The position numbers and the translations under genes were made by a program. Below the pieces are notes generated by a model. The model did no database searches, was not told the origin of the DNA, and saw only the letters and a program-made list of their open reading frames with translations. A stretch of DNA of 64,000 bases from Nocardia mangyaensis (lineage in GTDB: Bacteria; Actinomycetota; Actinomycetes; Mycobacteriales; Mycobacteriaceae): the NCBI RefSeq assembly GCF_001886715.1, contig NZ_CP018082.1, positions 3,782,001 to 3,846,000 of the forward strand, given 5' to 3'. Below, piece after piece: positions 25,501 to 34,227 of the stretch. Every line of letters begins with the position of its first letter. Positions within the stretch are counted from its first letter, which is position 1.

Positions 25501-26145
25501 GTGCCAAGAGGAGTCGCGATTCCGGAGATCAGACAGCAACTGTTCGCGGCCGCCGAGCGCGTGACCGTCCGCGACGGGCCAGGTCGGCTCAGCGGCCGGG
25601 CCGTGACGGGCGAGGCGGGCGTGGCGACCGGGCTGCTCTATGCCCATTTCGCCGATCTCGACGATTTCCTCGCCGCCTACGCCGTCGACCGCGCCTTCCT
25701 GGTCTCCGCCGAGGCCGCCGCGCTGCGCGACCGGGCGGGCCGGGGCAGCGTCGCGGGGAACCTGTGCGGCGCGATCCTGTCGATCCCGGCTCCGACAGTG
25801 CTGGCCTCCGCCAGACTCCTCGTCGCCCGCCCCGAACTCACCGAGCGGGTGCACGCGGTACTCGGCGACAAGACGGCCGGCCTGGAGGCGATCGAGAGCG
25901 CTGCCACCACCTACCTGGCCGATGAACAACGCCACGACCGGGTCAGCCGGGCCGCCGATCCCGCCGCACTCGCTCTCGCGCTGGTCGGGGTGTTCCATCA
26001 CCTCGTGCTGACCGAAGACTCCGAAGCCGAGGTCCGCACGCGCACCCGGCGCGCCATCGCCGGACTCGTCGACCCGTTCACCGTGGCGTCGCCCCGGCAC
26101 GACACGGCCGCCGATCGCGCCGGACGACCAGCACCACCGGCGTGA
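25501..26145 (+). CDS. TetR-family transcriptional regulator
   Basis: A 214-residue protein with an N-terminal TetR helix-turn-helix (about residues 8-55): IRQQLFAAAERV, then RAVTGEAGVATGLLYAHFADLDDFLAAY, where GLLYAHF is the recognition-helix end typical of the family. The C-terminal domain (about 70-190) is helical and variable, as expected for ligand binding and dimerisation. GTG start at 25501. It is divergent from the FAD monooxygenase with two matching palindromes between, so it probably represses the monooxygenase and itself and is released by the enzyme's substrate. The siderophore locus starts 300 bp downstream, but nothing suggests that this regulator controls it. Confidence 0.85.
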   Translation: MPRGVAIPEIRQQLFAAAERVTVRDGPGRLSGRAVTGEAGVATGLLYAHFADLDDFLAAYAVDRAFLVSAEAAALRDRAGRGSVAGNLCGAILSIPAPTVLASARLLVARPELTERVHAVLGDKTAGLEAIESAATTYLADEQRHDRVSRAADPAALALALVGVFHHLVLTEDSEAEVRTRTRRAIAGLVDPFTVASPRHDTAADRAGRPAPPA

Positions 26146-26275
26146 GGTCGCCGTCGGCGGCGCTGAGTTTCGTCCGTGCCGGGTGCCTGCACCCAGCGAC
26201 CGTCCGACGGACACCACGGAGTAGACCATGCCGAACACGCCCCGGCCGAATAGCACCGTTGCTGAAGGAAATTGG

Positions 26276-26294
26276 GTAGTGTAGCCTTACCTAA
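26276..26294. promoter_or_regulatory. Iron box (IdeR/DmdR-type) before the ABC exporter operon
   Basis: GTAGTGTAGCCTTACCTAA matches the mycobacterial consensus TWAGGTWAGSCTWACCTWA at 16 of 19 positions by eye. It lies 160-180 bp before the GTG start at 26453, in a 307-bp gene-free gap (26146-26452) in which I see no other feature. It marks the left end of the iron-regulated locus. Confidence 0.72.
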
Positions 26295-26452
26295 GCGACG
26301 GAGGGGTCTTCGGCGGGACCCACCGAGCGGAAGCAGAAAATCCATGTCACCACGCATCGAATGGCTGCCGCGCACCAAGTGACAGGCCGGCGACTCGTTC
26401 GGCCCAGACAGAACTCGGTGCCGATGCGATGGCCTCCACAGAAGGAGCACTT

Positions 26453-27403
26453 GTGGCAGCGATCCAGGTCACCGATCTCGTCAAGTCATACGGTGAGGTG
26501 GTGGCCCTCGACGGTATCTCGTTCGAGGTCGCCCGTGGCGAGATACTCGGCCTACTCGGCCCCAACGGCAGCGGTAAGACCACAACGGTCACCTTGCTGT
26601 CCACCCTGCAACGACCCACCTCCGGTAGCGCCCGGATCTGCGGTCACGATGTAGTCGCCGAGGCTGCCCGGGTACGCGAAACCATCTCGCTCACTGGGCA
26701 ATACGCCGCTCTGGATGAGGGTCTCACCACCGTGGAGAACCTGTCCGTGTTCGGCCGGCTCACCGGTTTACGCGGCCCGGCTCTGCGCACCCGCATCGAC
26801 GACCTCGTCGAGGAGTTCGACCTCACCACGGTGCGCAACCGGCGGGTCGGTGCCCTTTCCGGCGGAATGCAACGCCGAGTCGATATCGCCAGCGCTCTGG
26901 TCACCCGGCCCGAGGTGCTGTTCCTCGACGAACCGACCACCGGCTTGGATCCACGCAGCCGCGCCTCGGTCTGGGACACCGTCGCCGGGCTGCGGCAAGC
27001 AGGGATCACAGTCCTGCTGACCACCCAGTATCTGGAGGAAGCCGACCGGCTCGCCGATCGCATCGTGATGCTCGACCGCGGATCGGTGGTTGCCGCCGGC
27101 ACACCGGGGCAGTTGAAGAAGCAGGTCGGCGCGGCTGTATGCGAAGTGACCCTCGTGGAGCGAACCGATACGGCCCGGGTCATCAGCCTGCTCGACGGCC
27201 TGGACCTCGTCGAGTCACCAGCGGAGGGCGCGGCCGCGGGAGCCCAGGCGCATCCGCGACTGGTGGTCCGGGCTCCGCACGCCATGGCGACGGTCGCCGA
27301 CGTCATCGACCGATTGCACACCGCGGGAATCGACGTGGTCGACATCGGCCTGCGCCAGCCCTCGCTGGACGAGGTGTTCCTCCAACTGACAGAGACGAGC
27401 TGA
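26453..27403 (+). CDS. DrrA-family ABC transporter ATPase of the siderophore locus
   Basis: A 316-residue ATPase with Walker A GPNGSGKTT, signature LSGGMQRRVDIA, Walker B VLFLDEPTTGLDP and the DrrA-type C-terminus RQPSLDEVFLQLTETS. The start is GTG at 26453, with GAAGGAG at 26441-26447; an in-frame ATG at 26429 has no ribosome binding site. It belongs to the same superfamily as the cassette ATPases but is clearly more distant from both than they are from each other. It is coupled to two different permeases downstream and preceded by an iron box, so siderophore export is the most likely role (inference). Confidence 0.86.
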   Translation: MAAIQVTDLVKSYGEVVALDGISFEVARGEILGLLGPNGSGKTTTVTLLSTLQRPTSGSARICGHDVVAEAARVRETISLTGQYAALDEGLTTVENLSVFGRLTGLRGPALRTRIDDLVEEFDLTTVRNRRVGALSGGMQRRVDIASALVTRPEVLFLDEPTTGLDPRSRASVWDTVAGLRQAGITVLLTTQYLEEADRLADRIVMLDRGSVVAAGTPGQLKKQVGAAVCEVTLVERTDTARVISLLDGLDLVESPAEGAAAGAQAHPRLVVRAPHAMATVADVIDRLHTAGIDVVDIGLRQPSLDEVFLQLTETS

Positions 27404-28221
27404 TGACGACCGCTGTCGGACACGCACCCACCTCGAGCTCCCCCAGCACCACCATGCCCCGGAGTTCGGTCGGGCTCGTACCGGCCACCGCCACACTCGC
27501 CCGCCAGAAGATCTCGGCCGCGATCCGCTCGGGTGATGTCGTCTTCGCAGTCTTCGGGCCGGTCGTGTTCTTCCTCTGCTTCTATACGCCGCTACACCGC
27601 CAGTTCGAACTCGGCGGGGGCAACTACGCGCAATTCCTCACCCCGATAATCCTTTTGCAGGCCGGGCTCTTCACCGCCATCACCGCCACCGAGTCCGCCG
27701 GACAGGACGCACGAGCCGGTGTGCACGAGCGAATGATGTCGCTGCCGATCCCGCGCGTCGCGCCGTTCTTCGGACGCATGGCCTGGGTGGTGGTGCGGAT
27801 GGGCCTGACGCTCGGCGGCGGGCTCGCCATCGGCTGCGCCCTGGGCTTCCGGCTCCAGGGCACCATCGTGGAATCGCTTGTCTTCGTCGCTCTCGTCATC
27901 GTTTTCGGACTGGCACTGAGCATGGTCACCGATGCGATCGGCACCGTGGCCCGCAATTCGGTGTCGATCGCGAGCGTTCTCATGATTCCGCAGCTGATCC
28001 TGGTGATGGCGTCCACCGGCCTGGTCACCGCACCGGCATTCCCCGCCTGGATACAGCCGTTCGTTCGCAATCAGCCGATGTCGGTCTACGCCGACGCTCT
28101 CCGGGCGCTCGCCGCGGGCACCGACCTCGAATTCACCGCGGTGGTGCTCTGGTCGGTGGCACTGCTCGCCATCGGCGGTGCGGCAATGGTGATCGCGGGC
28201 CGAGCGCAGGTGAAACGATGA
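27403..28221 (+). CDS. ABC-2 type permease 1 of the iron-regulated exporter
   Basis: A 272-residue membrane protein with a Ser/Thr/Pro-rich cytoplasmic N-terminus (about 35 residues) and six predicted hydrophobic segments. The loop DARAGVHERMMSLPIPRVAPFFGR between helices 2 and 3 is the ABC-2 coupling region. The ATG overlaps the ATPase stop by one base (TGATG), and its stop overlaps permease 2 as ATGA. Together with the following gene it should form a heterodimeric channel (DrrB/DrrC arrangement), unlike the single-permease cassettes elsewhere in the window. Confidence 0.84.
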   Translation: MTTAVGHAPTSSSPSTTMPRSSVGLVPATATLARQKISAAIRSGDVVFAVFGPVVFFLCFYTPLHRQFELGGGNYAQFLTPIILLQAGLFTAITATESAGQDARAGVHERMMSLPIPRVAPFFGRMAWVVVRMGLTLGGGLAIGCALGFRLQGTIVESLVFVALVIVFGLALSMVTDAIGTVARNSVSIASVLMIPQLILVMASTGLVTAPAFPAWIQPFVRNQPMSVYADALRALAAGTDLEFTAVVLWSVALLAIGGAAMVIAGRAQVKR

Positions 28222-29030
28222 CGGAGACGATGACAGACGCAGCAAGCTGGCCGGCCCGGCAGGCCGTGCCGGTATTGCGTCAATCGGTCGTCCAGGCGAG
28301 TGCGCTGCTGCGTTCCTGGTCGCGTGATCCGGGAATCGTCGTGCAGTCGATAGTTTTTCCTGTCTTCCTGCTGCTGATGTTCCAATTGGTCCTGGGCAAG
28401 ACCGTGACCTCGATGGGCGGCGGCGACAGCATCTTCGGCAACACCGGTCTGGTGGCGCTGGTGGGTGCGCTGTTCGGCACTCTGGCCACGGCGATCAGCC
28501 TCATCCACGAGCGCGACACCGGACTGCTGGCTCGGATGTGGACGCTGCCGGTGCCGCGCCCCGGTTTCCTCGTCGGCCGGCTGCTCGCCGAGGCGGTGCG
28601 CACCGGGATAGCCACCGTTGTCCTGTTCGCCGTCGCGATCCCGCTCGGATTCCGGTTCGAGCAGGGTATCGCCGCCGGAATCGGCGCGGTGCTCGTGGCG
28701 ATGGTGTTCGCGGTCGGTATCGCGGTGCCGGTGATCGCCATGGCAACGGTGGCCTCCGGCCGGCAGGCCGTGCAGCAGCTCAATGGATTCTTTCTCCTGC
28801 TGCTGTTCTTCAACGGAGGTTTCGCACCCGTCAGCGAGTATCCGGGCTGGCTCCAGCCGGTGGTCCGGTATCAGCCGATGACACCGGCGATCGATACTGT
28901 TCGTGGATTGACCGAGGGCGGTCCGGTGGCGGAGCCACTGGCCATCACGGTGCTCTGGACGGTCGGACTGATCATCGTGTTCGGTCCGGTGGCGTTCCGC
29001 GGCTACCGGCATGCCGCAGAACGCCGCTGA
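28218..29030 (+). CDS. ABC-2 type permease 2 of the iron-regulated exporter
   Basis: A 270-residue permease with six hydrophobic segments and the coupling loop HERDTGLLARMWTLPVPRPGFLVGR (about residues 97-121). The region GGFAPVSEYPGWLQPVVRYQPMTPAID corresponds to the outer loop found in DrrB/DrrC-like proteins. It is translationally coupled to permease 1 and is the last gene of this operon. A stem-loop terminator follows directly, before the convergent ABC operon. Confidence 0.84.
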   Translation: MTETMTDAASWPARQAVPVLRQSVVQASALLRSWSRDPGIVVQSIVFPVFLLLMFQLVLGKTVTSMGGGDSIFGNTGLVALVGALFGTLATAISLIHERDTGLLARMWTLPVPRPGFLVGRLLAEAVRTGIATVVLFAVAIPLGFRFEQGIAAGIGAVLVAMVFAVGIAVPVIAMATVASGRQAVQQLNGFFLLLLFFNGGFAPVSEYPGWLQPVVRYQPMTPAIDTVRGLTEGGPVAEPLAITVLWTVGLIIVFGPVAFRGYRHAAERR

Positions 29031-29035
29031 CCGCA

Positions 29036-29056
29036 CGGCAGCGCGTACCGCTGCCG
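29036..29056. terminator. Stem-loop between convergent ABC operons
   Basis: CGGCAGCG-CGTAC-CGCTGCCG forms a perfect 8-bp GC-rich stem with a 5-nt loop, in the 36-bp gap between convergent genes. No U-tract follows, which is usual for actinomycete terminators. It probably serves both strands. Confidence 0.55.
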
Positions 29057-29066
29057 CGGGCCGTGA

Positions 29067-29855
29067 TCAGTCGCTTTTCATATCACCCGTGGACAGGCGC
29101 AGGGTTCCGAGCACGAAGACCACCAGGCACGGCACCGCGAAGTACAGCAGTGATCCGTTCGGGCCGCCGAAGTAGCTGTCGGTGGTACTGAGCTGGCCGA
29201 CGCCCAGTTCGCCGTTCTTGAACGGCGACAACCGTTGCAGCATGCGCCCCAGGTCGTTGTTGACGAACGTGACGAAAACCTCGATACCGAACTTCCACAG
29301 CAGCACGATCATCACCACCAGGCCCGGCTTCGGCAGCAGTGCGGCCAGGCCGAGGCCGAGCGCACAGACCAGCACGGTGAAGATCGGCACGCAGATCAGC
29401 AGGCGGATACCGGCGCCGGAGAAGGCATCGACCTCGCCCCATACATCCGGAAACAGGTGTGGAAAGCCGCCCAGCAGAAGAAATGTGGTCGCACCGGCGA
29501 CCGCACCGGAGAGCAGGCCGAACACGATCAACTTGGCGACGGGCAGCAGCCAGCGGCGCGCCTGGATGCCGGCGACGGTCTCGACGGTCTTGTCCTTGAA
29601 CTCATTACTGAGCGAGGACACCGCGCCGGACATGAGGATGAAGGTCGAGAAGATCAGCACCCAGTAGGTGGCATTGCTAGTCTCCATTCCGCCGTAACCG
29701 TTGATGGTTTCGGCCTGCGATGCTTTGGCGATTCCGAAGTTGAGCGCCACCGGGATCAGGATCGCGAGCGGGACGACCGCGTACCACAGGGAGCTACGCC
29801 ACGACAGTTTCACGAGTTCGCTGCGGACTGCACGGACCAGATAGCGGGCGAGCAT
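29067..29855 (-). CDS. ABC-2 type permease of a BcrAB-like transporter
   Basis: A 262-residue permease: an N-terminal amphipathic segment (MLARYLVRAVRSELVKLSWR), then about six hydrophobic segments, with the first coupling loop SSLSNEFKDKTVETVAGIQARRW. This layout fits BcrB-type subunits of bacitracin/lantibiotic-class ABC exporters. ATG at 29855 overlaps the ATPase stop by one base (TGATG). It is part of an operon beginning at 31184 under the iron box at 31255, so its expression is probably iron-repressed. Substrate unknown; siderophore export or cell-envelope maintenance under iron limitation are options. Confidence 0.78.
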   Translation of the reverse strand: MLARYLVRAVRSELVKLSWRSSLWYAVVPLAILIPVALNFGIAKASQAETINGYGGMETSNATYWVLIFSTFILMSGAVSSLSNEFKDKTVETVAGIQARRWLLPVAKLIVFGLLSGAVAGATTFLLLGGFPHLFPDVWGEVDAFSGAGIRLLICVPIFTVLVCALGLGLAALLPKPGLVVMIVLLWKFGIEVFVTFVNNDLGRMLQRLSPFKNGELGVGQLSTTDSYFGGPNGSLLYFAVPCLVVFVLGTLRLSTGDMKSD

Positions 29856-30592
29856 CAGCCTTCACCCCCGCCCGTGGTGTATTCGACGCTGCTCGCGGTG
29901 ATCTCGAGGTAAGCGGACTCCAGCGGTCGTGTGCCCGAGCCTTGGGCGACCAACTCGTCCTTGCTCGTATCGGACAGCACTTTTCCCTGCCCCATGATGA
30001 CGATCCGATCTCCGGTGATCTCCACCTCGGTCAGGTTGTGCGAAGCCACCAGCAGGCATGTCCCGTCGGCGGCGAGCCCGGTGACGAGTTCGCGCAGCCA
30101 CAGCGTGCCCTCGACATCGAGCCCGTTGGCCGGTTCGTCCAGCACCAGCGTGCGCGGATCGCCCAGCAGCGCCGCGGCGATACCGAGCCGCTGCAGCATG
30201 CCGTAGGAGAACTTGCCGACCGGACGCTTCGCGACCTTTTCCAGCCCGACCCGTTCCAGCACCCGGCCGACGGCGGCTGCCGGCACGCCGCCCAGGCGGG
30301 CCTGCCACAGCAGATGCTGTGTCGCGGTGTGCTGGGGATTGCGGGTGAAAGCGCCAAGGCCGAACCCGATTTCGCGGAGGGTGTCGCGGAAGTCCAGCAG
30401 GCCTTTACCGTTGATCGTGAGATTGCCCTCGGTGGGCCGGGTCAGGCCGGCGATCATCCGCAGAACGGTGGTTTTGCCGGCGCCGTTGGGCCCGAGCAGA
30501 TAGGTGATCGAGCCCGGTTCGGCCTCGAAGCTGACATCGTCTACGGCGACGATGTCGCCGTAGCGTTTGGACAGGCCGCGAATGCTGATCAT
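29855..30592 (-). CDS. ABC transporter ATPase of a BcrAB-like transporter
   Basis: A 245-residue ATPase with Walker A GPNGAGKTT (about residues 35-43), Walker B TLVLDEPANGLDVEG, and the switch ASHNLTEVE. The signature reads FSYGMLQRLGIA rather than LSGGQ; this Tyr-Gly-Met variant is common in the BcrA group. The start ATG at 30592 is where homology begins; an open frame extends 64 codons upstream, without similarity. It pairs with the overlapping permease. A 109-bp gap separates it from the upstream secreted protein gene, probably within the same transcript. Confidence 0.82.
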   Translation of the reverse strand: MISIRGLSKRYGDIVAVDDVSFEAEPGSITYLLGPNGAGKTTVLRMIAGLTRPTEGNLTINGKGLLDFRDTLREIGFGLGAFTRNPQHTATQHLLWQARLGGVPAAAVGRVLERVGLEKVAKRPVGKFSYGMLQRLGIAAALLGDPRTLVLDEPANGLDVEGTLWLRELVTGLAADGTCLLVASHNLTEVEITGDRIVIMGQGKVLSDTSKDELVAQGSGTRPLESAYLEITASSVEYTTGGGEG

Positions 30593-30701
30593 CGATGGAT
30601 TCCTGAACGACTGAGTGGCTGGTGGGTGGGCACATACGCAGAACGACTCCCCGTGCGGCCGTGGCGTTGCCGGGGAGTCGTTCCGGAGATCTCTGCGGCT
30701 G

Positions 30702-31184
30702 TCAGTACCCGAAGTCCGGGTTACCCGCGCACTGCATTTCGGCGCAGGTCGCTTTCCAGTCGTACTTCCACAGACCGCCTTCACGGATGAAGTGGTAGGT
30801 GGTGGAAGTGGCAGGGAAGCCCGCCATCACGCCCTCGACCCGCACCGACATCGTGTTGCCGGAGATGTTGACACCGCCGACGGCACGGCCCTGGATCGAG
30901 AAGAAGTCCATGGTCTGACTGCTCGCCATGACCCGTTCGAGCGCACCGCGCGCCTGCGGGCCGTTGTAGCTGACCTCGAGCTTGGGGCCGACGCCGATGT
31001 TCGGGTTCCAGAAGGCAGCGAACTGCCGCTCGAGCTGGCCGAGGTTCGGCACTTCGTCGCGAACGTAGAGGTCGCCGACCTTGCCGTCGCGAATCGACAC
31101 ATCGGCGGCGGCCGGCTGGGCCAAGCCCAGGCCGAGCAGAGCGGCGAAGACGACGGCGGAAACAATCCTGATGAGCCTCGGCAT
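30702..31184 (-). CDS. Secreted Mtb12-like small protein, iron-box controlled
   Basis: A 160-residue exported protein. The signal peptide MPRLIRIVSAVVFAALLGLG ends in QPAAAD with a likely cleavage after AAA. The mature domain has LERQFAAFWNPNIG, a run of beta strands, and FIREGGLWKYDW near the end, the pattern of the low-molecular-weight antigen Mtb12/NTF2-like domain of mycobacteria and relatives. Two cysteines near the C-terminus (TCAEMQCAG) may form a disulfide. The family assignment is by pattern recollection, moderately sure. It is the first gene after the iron box at 31255, so it should be induced under iron limitation; a periplasmic or surface accessory role in siderophore traffic is speculation. 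Confidence 0.66.
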   Translation of the reverse strand: MPRLIRIVSAVVFAALLGLGLAQPAAADVSIRDGKVGDLYVRDEVPNLGQLERQFAAFWNPNIGVGPKLEVSYNGPQARGALERVMASSQTMDFFSIQGRAVGGVNISGNTMSVRVEGVMAGFPATSTTYHFIREGGLWKYDWKATCAEMQCAGNPDFGY

Positions 31185-31254
31185 GGGCGATCCCTTCGAG
31201 CCAAATGACGAACAAGCCCGGATCTCCGGGCGGACCAACAATATTCCGCAAACG

Positions 31255-31273
31255 TTAGGCAAGTCAAACCTAA
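31255..31273. promoter_or_regulatory. Iron box before the Mtb12-like gene and BcrAB-like operon
   Basis: TTAGGCAAGTCAAACCTAA matches the IdeR/DmdR consensus at about 16 of 19 positions, with both outer halves TTAGG and CCTAA perfect. It sits 70 bp before the start at 31184, overlapping the promoter region in the short gap after the FAAL gene end. Confidence 0.75.
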
Positions 31274-31288
31274 CTTGCCACTGGTGGC

Positions 31289-32926
31289 TCAGACCGGAAT
31301 AAGGCTCGCGGCCGACGAACGACGCAGCTTGCCCGACGGGGTCTTGGGCAGTGCGCCCTTGTGCACGATCGTGACGACTGCCGGGGCGATGCCGATATCG
31401 TCGTAGACCGCCCGCGCCACTTCCCTCCGGATCCGCTCACTCTGCTCGGCGTCCTCGGCGAGATCGGATTCGGCGATCACGGCGATGCCCTCGCGCGCCA
31501 TCCCGGGCAGGCGCACGGCCAATGCCGCCACGCTGCCGGCGCGCACACCGTCGACTCCGGCCGCCGCACGCTCCACCGTGGTGGGCGCGATATTGCGGCC
31601 GGAGACAATGATGATGTCCTTCTGCCGTCCGGTCACCACGGTCTCACCGGTAGCGGTGACGTACCCCAGGTCGCCGGTGGCCAGCCAGCCGTCGGCATCC
31701 ACGGCCGACACGTAACCATCGGGCAGGAGATACCGCCGGGTCACCGCGTCTCCGCGGACCAGGATCTCGCCGATCCGGTCGGCCGGAAGCGCCGTCCCGG
31801 CTCCATCGACCACCTTCAATTCGATCCCGGTGACAGGTGTTCCCAACCGCATCAGCGTTCGCGATGCGCCGACCGAGTCACGCTCGACCACGCCCTCGCC
31901 TTCGGACCGTCCGGCATCGATGACATCCACCGAATAGCGTGCGCCGGCATCGGTGAACGATGTGGCAAGGGTCGTCTCGGCCATACCGTAGGCCGGCATC
32001 AGAGCCTCCGGACGGAACCCGAACCGTGCTGCCGCATCCAGGAATTCCAGCAGGGTCGCTTCGTCGACGATCTCCGCGCCGTTGATCGCGACCCGTAGGG
32101 ACGACAGGTCATAGGCGCCCTCGGGCGCCCGGCGCAGCCGCCGGGCGATCAGCGAATAGGCGAAATTGGGCGCCGCCGTGTAGTTTCCATCGAATCGGCC
32201 GATCAGCTCCGCCCAGCACAGTGGATTCTTCAGGAACGCGAGCGGCGGAACGACCACCGTTGTCGCTTGCGCGAACAGCGGGGCGAGGAGCAAACCGATC
32301 ATGCCCATATCGTGGTAGAGCGGCAACCAGCTGACGCCCACCCAGTCGGCGGTGAAGCCTGTCCGGTCCACCATGGCAGCCTGATTCTGATGCAGATTCC
32401 GGTAGGAGATCGCCACCGCCTTCGGCACACCGGTGGTGCCGGAGGTCAGCTGCAGGATGGCGGTATCGTCCTCGGCGGTCGGCACAGGCTCGATCGTGTC
32501 GGTCCGCTCGGCCAGCTCATCGATGACAACACTCGGCGCACCGAGATCGAGATCTCGCACGGCCTCGGTGAACGGCTCACTCAGCACCACCACCCGGGCG
32601 CCCAGCATCTCGATCACCGAACGCGTATCCGTCAGCCAGGTCTCGAGATTCATGCGCGGGGTGGGCTGGTGCAGCATGGTGAACACCGCGCCACGCATCC
32701 AGATCGCCTGGACGGCCACGGTGACCTCGTCCGCCGGGCCCGCGAGGATCGCGACGGAGTCACCGGGTTGCACCCCCGCCTCGGCCAATCCGGCGGCGAC
32801 CCGGCGGGCCGTGGCCCGCAACTGATCCCAGGACCGGAAGGTCAGCTCCGATGCGTCGGGTCCGCTCCACAAGCCGTTGACCTCGGAAACTGGTTCGTCG
32901 AAAAGCAACTGGGTGATTCTGCTCAT
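31289..32926 (-). CDS. mbtM: Fatty acyl-AMP ligase (FAAL), MbtM/FadD33-like
   Basis: A 545-residue adenylating enzyme. Motifs are LQLTSGTTGVPKAVAISYRN (P-loop, about residues 156-175), SWLPLYHDMGMIG (about 197-209), typical of fatty acyl-AMP ligases, PAYGMAETT, and the C-terminal GRQKDIIIVSGRNI and PKTPSGKLRR. In mycobactin assembly MbtM activates a long-chain fatty acid and loads it on the carrier protein MbtL; an MbtL-like ACP and an MbtN-like dehydrogenase are encoded in the same operon here. Start chosen at ATG 32926; a GTG at 32971 overlaps the preceding stop and is an alternative. It is the last gene of the ACP-ACAD-acyltransferase-FAAL operon. Confidence 0.85.
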   Translation of the reverse strand: MSRITQLLFDEPVSEVNGLWSGPDASELTFRSWDQLRATARRVAAGLAEAGVQPGDSVAILAGPADEVTVAVQAIWMRGAVFTMLHQPTPRMNLETWLTDTRSVIEMLGARVVVLSEPFTEAVRDLDLGAPSVVIDELAERTDTIEPVPTAEDDTAILQLTSGTTGVPKAVAISYRNLHQNQAAMVDRTGFTADWVGVSWLPLYHDMGMIGLLLAPLFAQATTVVVPPLAFLKNPLCWAELIGRFDGNYTAAPNFAYSLIARRLRRAPEGAYDLSSLRVAINGAEIVDEATLLEFLDAAARFGFRPEALMPAYGMAETTLATSFTDAGARYSVDVIDAGRSEGEGVVERDSVGASRTLMRLGTPVTGIELKVVDGAGTALPADRIGEILVRGDAVTRRYLLPDGYVSAVDADGWLATGDLGYVTATGETVVTGRQKDIIIVSGRNIAPTTVERAAAGVDGVRAGSVAALAVRLPGMAREGIAVIAESDLAEDAEQSERIRREVARAVYDDIGIAPAVVTIVHKGALPKTPSGKLRRSSAASLIPV

Positions 32927-32970
32927 TGGAATTCCATTTCTGCCTGCCGGGTACTTCCGGCCGTGGCGCA

Positions 32971-34227
32971 CTACGCCTCGCCGAGTACCTGGTCGAAGTA
33001 CTCGACGAAGGTGTCGGCGTACCCCGGCGGCAGGGCCGCGGGGTCCATCACGATGCCGAACGATGTCCGCTTGCCCAGAATCAGCGACGTCACCGAGAAC
33101 GAGTAACCGGCCAGCGGCGACAGCGCGCTCAGTTCGGTGATCGGTTTCCCGAGTACGGAACGTAGCCTGGAGAATCCGGGGTTGATGCCGATATGGATAT
33201 CGGGACTCATGTGCTTCATGGCCGCGCTACCGATCACGCGCCGCAGCGCCCACGGCAGCCCGGGTTCGGTCGCCGGCGCCGCGGAAGTCAGTTCGGGGCG
33301 GCGCTTCTCGATGCCGGCCAGTTCCGATTTGCATCGCTGAATCTGCCGATCGAGATCGGGAACGTTGCCGGCCAGATTGAACGGCGTGACGATCACGGCG
33401 TTGCCGGTGTGCCGGAAATCCGGGTCGTTGGTCACCGGCAGGGTCACCCGCACGACTTCGGCGGGCACCGCACCGGGCGGGGCAAGGCTGATCGCGCGGC
33501 CGACGGCGGCGAGCAGGAACTCGTGCACCGAGGCGTCGTGCGCCTTGGCGGCGCGGCGCAGATCTCGGGTGGACGCACTGTACAAGGCGTATTCGCGCCG
33601 GCCCGATGTGGTGAGTTTCGGCCAGCTACGGCCGGTCTTTCCGGCCGCGTGCTGTTCGGCGAAGGCAGCCTTCGCTTCCTTCAGGACCCCCGGCTCGATG
33701 TCGGGCGTGCGGAACCGGGGGCTGGTCGCGAATCGCTCGAACTCGGCGAGTTCCTCGGCCGTACCGTCGGCCAGCAGTGCGGCGAACGCGGCGCCGGCGA
33801 TGCCGTCGGACACCGCGTGATGCACTCGTAGCAGGAAGTATTGGGAGCCGTCACCGGCCGGGGTGAACAGCGTGATATGCCACATCGGTTGCGGCCTGGG
33901 CAGCGGTGTTTCGAGCAGCGCGGTGACCTGCGTGCTCAACTCCGCCGCGTCAGTGTATTCGGCGGCGGCCAGATGGCTGTCCACATCGACCGTCTCGGCC
34001 ACCACTTCGCGCGGTCGGCGCCAGCGCCCGTGCTCGATGCCCAGCCGGAACAGTTCGAACAGTCCACTGCGCTCACGCACCCGTTCGCGCACATCGCCCA
34101 TTTTCAGGTGAGTGCCGTCGGCGGACAGTTCGAGCAGCATCGACCAGTGCATCGGACTGCTCGCGGTGTCCAGGTGCAGGTAGGTGTGATCGGAAGGGGT
34201 CAGCTTCATCACCGAGGTGTCTGTCAT
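32971..34227 (-). CDS. WS/DGAT-type acyltransferase of the lipid-tail operon
   Basis: A 418-residue wax-synthase/DGAT-family protein starting [20 protein letters not shown], with the family's N-terminal pattern. The complete HHxxxDG motif is [11 protein letters not shown] (His136, His137, Asp141, Gly142). C-terminal signatures include [16 protein letters not shown] and [19 protein letters not shown]. In mycobactin clusters the lipid is transferred to the hydroxylamine by the GNAT enzyme MbtK; no free-standing MbtK is present here, and this protein lies in the ACP/ACAD/FAAL operon, so it is a candidate for moving the acyl group from the ACP onto the N-hydroxy-diamine. That role is inference. 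The start overlaps the ACAD stop (ATGA). Confidence 0.78.
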   Translation of the reverse strand: MTDTSVMKLTPSDHTYLHLDTASSPMHWSMLLELSADGTHLKMGDVRERVRERSGLFELFRLGIEHGRWRRPREVVAETVDVDSHLAAAEYTDAAELSTQVTALLETPLPRPQPMWHITLFTPAGDGSQYFLLRVHHAVSDGIAGAAFAALLADGTAEELAEFERFATSPRFRTPDIEPGVLKEAKAAFAEQHAAGKTGRSWPKLTTSGRREYALYSASTRDLRRAAKAHDASVHEFLLAAVGRAISLAPPGAVPAEVVRVTLPVTNDPDFRHTGNAVIVTPFNLAGNVPDLDRQIQRCKSELAGIEKRRPELTSAAPATEPGLPWALRRVIGSAAMKHMSPDIHIGINPGFSRLRSVLGKPITELSALSPLAGYSFSVTSLILGKRTSFGIVMDPAALPPGYADTFVEYFDQVLGEA

